Shown: positions 24,561 to 27,831 of the stretch, piece by piece
How positions within the stretch are numbered: the stretch's first letter is position 1
Layout of the letters: each line of letters starts with the position of its first letter
Assembly (NCBI GenBank): GCA_049317525.1
Contig: JBMOIC010000026.1
Location: 1-27,831 of the forward strand
Origin: UBA961 sp049317525
GTDB taxonomy: Bacteria > Bacteroidota > Ignavibacteria > Kapaibacteriales > UBA961
Length of the DNA: 27,831 nucleotides
Reading direction: 5' to 3'
The notes under the pieces: generated by a model
Databases searched by the model: none
Seen by the model: the letters and a program-made list of their open reading frames with translations, nothing else
What the model was told of the DNA's origin: nothing
Program-made: the position numbers and the translations under genes

Positions 24561-25637
24561 TTAGCGACCACGAATTAAATAATAAACAGCAGTATTGTCT
24601 GGACGATTTTCATTACCTGCATATGAAGATACACTTGCTTCGCTATTTGAAGGATCTCTGGTTAAAAAGCTCATAGCATGCGAATGTTCACTACCTGTAC
24701 TCGAAATAGGATTATTATCTGCACCAGCTGCATATCCAGAGCCACCTTGTGTATATTCGTTGTAACTACCCCCTTGACCTTCATCATCACGCTCAGTATT
24801 AAACCTCCAACTATGACCATGGGAACCATCAGTACTAGTAGAACCTGCAGCTAAATGCGTATGCTTTCTCATAGACTCATCTTCTGTACTTCTCACACCT
24901 GTTGTATTTTCTCCACCAGTTCTAGTTAGTCTATCTTCATCACGGTAACCGCTAACACCATCATCAAGACCTCTTAAAAATATACCACGTAAATCTGGAA
25001 GATTGGAGCTTCCACCGAGAATATTTGTAAAGGCGGTTTTTTCATCAGCTGACAATGCACTTAAACCAGAAATGCTTCTACCATCACATTTAAACCAACC
25101 ATTTGCTTCCATGCCGGCAATATTTCCATTATTACCCAAGTATGCAATAACAGAACCGATTGGAAATGCACTACCACTACCAGCAGGAGCAATAGAATAT
25201 TCCCTTTCAAAGAGAACAGTTGCATAGCTGTTTTCAGAGATTCCGATTTTTACTTTATAATTATATCTGCTTTCACTAATAAGACTTCTTACTAAATCAA
25301 CGGAGAATTGTCCATCGGAAGCATTATAATTTATGTTATTAATATTTGTGTCGATGGTAACTATAGTCACTTCAGGATTTTCCAAACGAGTGACTGTGAA
25401 GCGAAGAGTTTGACCACTTTTTGCATAGGGTTCATACTTTTTTGTTGTTATAGACTCACTAGGTATAGTGCTTAACACAACACCATCACAATTTTTTATT
25501 TCAATTGGAGCAGTATATGTTGTGGTTGTAATTTCTTTACTTAAAGTTCCTGATACCGATATTGTACCGGAATATACTGACAGAGATGAAATTCCTGTCA
25601 AAAATACCAATGACAATGTTACAATAATATATTTCAT
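24561..25637 (-). CDS. Secreted protein with phage tail-collar domain and three HxH motifs
   Basis: The 358-residue protein starts with a Sec signal peptide (MKYIIVTLSLVFLTGISSLS, cut near residue 24), which a true phage tail protein would lack. Residues 25-150 are a Thr/Ile-rich beta region I cannot name. The tail-collar domain spans about 158-226 (FPIGSVIAYLG, GWFKCDGRSIS, LPDLRGIFLRGLDDG). A Gly/Ser/Thr-rich tip follows with HTH (259-261), HGH (273-275) and HSH (318-320), and the chain ends NENRPDNTAVYYLIRGR, the usual close of collar-type fibres. In T4 gp37 and gp12, HxH motifs of a trimer bind metal ions along the axis. A trimeric surface fibre or adhesin is my inference. It lies 38 bases behind the repeat protein. 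No T9SS sorting domain is visible. Confidence 0.85.
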   Translation of the reverse strand: MKYIIVTLSLVFLTGISSLSVYSGTISVSGTLSKEITTTTYTAPIEIKNCDGVVLSTIPSESITTKKYEPYAKSGQTLRFTVTRLENPEVTIVTIDTNINNINYNASDGQFSVDLVRSLISESRYNYKVKIGISENSYATVLFEREYSIAPAGSGSAFPIGSVIAYLGNNGNIAGMEANGWFKCDGRSISGLSALSADEKTAFTNILGGSSNLPDLRGIFLRGLDDGVSGYRDEDRLTRTGGENTTGVRSTEDESMRKHTHLAAGSTSTDGSHGHSWRFNTERDDEGQGGSYNEYTQGGSGYAAGADNNPISSTGSEHSHAMSFLTRDPSNSEASVSSYAGNENRPDNTAVYYLIRGR

Positions 25638-25675
25638 GATAATTCTATGATTAGTTTAAAAAGCTAAATAATTCA

Positions 25676-27831
25676 TCAATTCTTCGGTTTATTTGCTGGC
25701 TCTTTAGTTTGAGCTTCCAAAGCACTTTTATTAAGCATGCGATTAATATTTTGCAGCATGATTTCTCTATACTTTGGATCTCTTTCCATGCGAGAATAGA
25801 ATGGATCAGCTTCAGTATCGCCACCGGCATCAATGAATTTTTGACGAGCTTCTAAATAACCTCTTTCAACTTCTTGTTGTGGTACGATTTGCACATCCAT
25901 TTGATTGAGTTGGTTTTGCTCAGAAATAATACCATCTTGTTTTTCAAGATTTTTCAATTTTCTTGCACTTACAACTTTTGGCTGATCAAAATCAAGACCT
26001 TTGAAAAGTTCAATCAATGTGCCATTTGATTTCAAACCACGAACATCTTTATAGGTAGGCATTACAGTGATAAGCGCATCATTAATATCTTTGATTTCAC
26101 TTTGCATTTGATCAATTTCTTTTTCCATGATAACAATGTGATTTGTTTGCTCTTCGATCACTTGTGCAGTTGTTTTATGATTCATGCCAACTGCCACATT
26201 AATCACATTGAAACCAGCCGGAGAATCACCTGCACTCCATGCCACACCAACAACTTTTCGATATTCATAGGGTGACAAATCTTTTGGCTTGCGCGCGATT
26301 CCGAGACCATTATTCTTACCGCTTGGCAAGATATAATCACCAAGTGCTACTTTACCAATAACGCGAACAGGAACTTGACCCATGAATGCTACTTTTTCAT
26401 ATTCTTTATCTTTGCCTTCTTCAGGAGTATTTCCAAGAACAATAGGCTTTGTGGAAATTACCATACAATGATCTGCATCGATTGTATTTTTAGAAATTTT
26501 TCCATCTTTGATACCTACGATATCTGATGCAACAAATTTTTCGCCTGGCAAAGTCTTTGGCAACCATTCAGCATAGTCAGCTGCGCCGGATTCATAGGTC
26601 ACGCCTTGATTGCTATAGCGGTTACAGGCCCAATCAGCTTTTACTTTATTAGCATCTGCTACGCCTTGATTTGCTTCAGCGAAATTCACTGAATACTGAG
26701 TAACATCAAGCACCATTCTGACGATAGTAGCAATTTTGGAAACAGCTATTGCAATCCCGTTACCACCCAATGCCACACATGGAATAGAGAATAATCCCCA
26801 TCCACAACCAAATCTGGCACCAACATCGGCCCATGCAATACCAATTTCAACAGCTTCAAGAACGGTTTTAGCAATACCAATTCCCAAGTCTCTCGAAGCA
26901 GCATCTTTTGTGCCATTTGCATCTTCAACTATATAGTTATATAATGCCAATTCTCTCTGATAACTATCACTTGTAGACCAACCAGCAGAACTGGAAGTAG
27001 GATTATTCTTGGATCCAATCGGAACAACCTGTCCTTCAATTCTACCTACTGTTTGTCCGGCAGAATTTGTGAAACGTACGAAGTCATTTGCATTAGTTGG
27101 TGCTGACTGACTGGATAATTTGATATTGATACCATTACCAGCGGCATTGGTATTCGTGAAGGTTGCAGTAAATTGATCAGCAGCTGCTTCTGAAGCATCA
27201 CCATCACCTGTGAAATAAAAACCTTCTGAATATTTTGCATGGAACTCATTAGCACCTGCGCTAGCGCTATTACCAAGAGCCATAGCATTTGCAGCAGCAG
27301 TATTGTTATAGCCTATTGCCACCCCTTGTGTACCGGTAACACTATTAGAATTTCCTATTGCAACACCATATGTTGCTGCAACTCCACCAGAAATTGAATT
27401 AGAATTACCTATTGCTACACCATACGATGCACCCGATCCAATAGAATTACTAAAACCAGAAGCAGTTGCATAATCTGCTGAAACAGTATTGTTTCTTCCA
27501 CCTGTAATTGTTGAATATAGCGCACTATTATTGATCACATTCGATAGTCCACCTCCCACAATTCCATGGCTACCTGTAATCGAATTAGATGCACCACCAC
27601 CCACAAAGCTAGTAGAACCATTAATTGTATTATCATTTCCGCCAACGATGGTTGAATAATCACCGGTTATGCCATTTGAATAACCACCAACTACCGTTAC
27701 ATAATCATCATTTGTGGTTGTAGTATTTGATTCTCCTCCACCAATGAATGAATAGGTCGATGTGGATGCGATATTATTTCCAAAACCACCTACTATTGCT
27801 GAATAATTAGCATTAGCTGCAATATTATTAT
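25676..27831 (-). CDS. YadA-head-like repeat protein with appendage-type C-terminal domain (5' end outside window)
   Basis: The frame is open to the window edge, so the real start lies beyond base 27831; a GTG at 27604 is internal. About 717 residues are visible. Numbering from that GTG: degenerate YadA-head-type repeats run to about 118, then the motif NEFHAKYSEGFYFTGDGD, common in Bacteroidota adhesin-like proteins. A hydrophobic helical middle follows (240-305, GIGIAKTVLEAVEIGIAWAD) with Cys267, Cys276 and Cys327. A domain at about 338-472 (SGAADYAEWLPK, VISTKPIVLGN, GQVPVRVIGKVALGDYI) resembles the Peptidase_G2-type intramolecular-chaperone domain of phage neck appendages, judged from memory. 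A coiled coil (477-512) and a charged tail end it. It is probably a trimeric surface protein. Confidence 0.75.
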   Translation of the reverse strand, partial: NNIAANANYSAIVGGFGNNIASTSTYSFIGGGESNTTTTNDDYVTVVGGYSNGITGDYSTIVGGNDNTINGSTSFVGGGASNSITGSHGIVGGGLSNVINNSALYSTITGGRNNTVSADYATASGFSNSIGSGASYGVAIGNSNSISGGVAATYGVAIGNSNSVTGTQGVAIGYNNTAAANAMALGNSASAGANEFHAKYSEGFYFTGDGDASEAAADQFTATFTNTNAAGNGINIKLSSQSAPTNANDFVRFTNSAGQTVGRIEGQVVPIGSKNNPTSSSAGWSTSDSYQRELALYNYIVEDANGTKDAASRDLGIGIAKTVLEAVEIGIAWADVGARFGCGWGLFSIPCVALGGNGIAIAVSKIATIVRMVLDVTQYSVNFAEANQGVADANKVKADWACNRYSNQGVTYESGAADYAEWLPKTLPGEKFVASDIVGIKDGKISKNTIDADHCMVISTKPIVLGNTPEEGKDKEYEKVAFMGQVPVRVIGKVALGDYILPSGKNNGLGIARKPKDLSPYEYRKVVGVAWSAGDSPAGFNVINVAVGMNHKTTAQVIEEQTNHIVIMEKEIDQMQSEIKDINDALITVMPTYKDVRGLKSNGTLIELFKGLDFDQPKVVSARKLKNLEKQDGIISEQNQLNQMDVQIVPQQEVERGYLEARQKFIDAGGDTEADPFYSRMERDPKYREIMLQNINRMLNKSALEAQTKEPANKPKN
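27251..27831 (-). repeat. Degenerate 13-18-residue head repeats
   Basis: About 13 units share the pattern N-(S/T)-(I/V)-x-G...Y-(S/G)-x-(I/V)-(G/I)-G-x-x, for example NSITGSHGIVGGGLS, NSIGSGASYGVAIGNS and NSVTGTQGVAIGYN. The inner units carry the VAIGxxS core of YadA-type left-handed beta-rolls. Upstream units, toward the window edge, use VGGG instead. The array continues past the window. Confidence 0.85.

Noticed and set aside
24561..27831. Prophage remnant
   Set aside because: Collar and fibre-like domains occur, but the collar protein has a Sec signal peptide and no other phage gene, attachment site or tRNA junction is seen.
27251..27831. CRISPR-like repeat array
   Set aside because: The periodicity is at protein level and imperfect; there are no identical DNA repeats with unique spacers.

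Overview
The window looks like chromosomal core sequence from an AT-rich (roughly one-third GC by eye) member of the Bacteroidota/Chlorobiota superphylum, most like the Chlorobi-Ignavibacteria-Kapabacteria side of it. Four independent signs point there. One is a large subtilase ending in what looks like a type IX secretion (T9SS) sorting domain. Another is a short, Bacteroidota-style primary sigma factor. A third is an EF-P with the loop HRTPGNLRAF, which I associate from memory with Chlorobi. The last is a set of promoters with the Bacteroidota TTTG-N19/20-TAnnTTTG architecture rather than -35/-10 boxes. No integrase, transposase, CRISPR array or rRNA was seen. No stretch over 300 bases lacks a gene.

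Layout. 1-2190: the C-terminal part of ribosomal protein S1 with its terminator, then a secreted protein with a FlgD-like Ig domain. 2197-9082 (minus): murA, an EnvC-like coiled-coil protein with a degenerate LytM domain, an orphan sensor histidine kinase, and a T9SS-type subtilase; read 9082 to 2197 this is an envelope block. 9264-10536: gatC and the primary sigma factor. 10567-12911 (minus): an amino acid permease and a SAM-dependent methyltransferase. 13138-16168: tRNA-Cys, efp, accB, accC and gcvH. 16222-19001: a Tat-type acid phosphatase, a SpoU-family RNA methyltransferase and purA. 19119-24481 (minus): rpmH, rnpA, yidD, a thiolase, secD and secF. 24561-27831 (minus): two secreted proteins built from phage-tail and adhesin parts, the upstream one running off the window.

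How the genes work together. accB/accC make the biotin carboxylase half of acetyl-CoA carboxylase, with gcvH behind them, so two swinging-arm carrier proteins share one unit. rpmH-rnpA-yidD is the conserved L34/RNase P/insertion-factor cluster, but a thiolase sits where yidC usually follows, and secDF comes next. murA and the EnvC-like protein link peptidoglycan precursor synthesis with control of septal wall cleavage. The least ordinary region is the last 3.3 kb. There a signal-peptide protein with a phage tail-collar domain and three HxH motifs lies 38 bases downstream of a YadA-head-like repeat protein with a possible self-cleaving appendage domain. My inference is a cell-surface fibre or adhesin pair.
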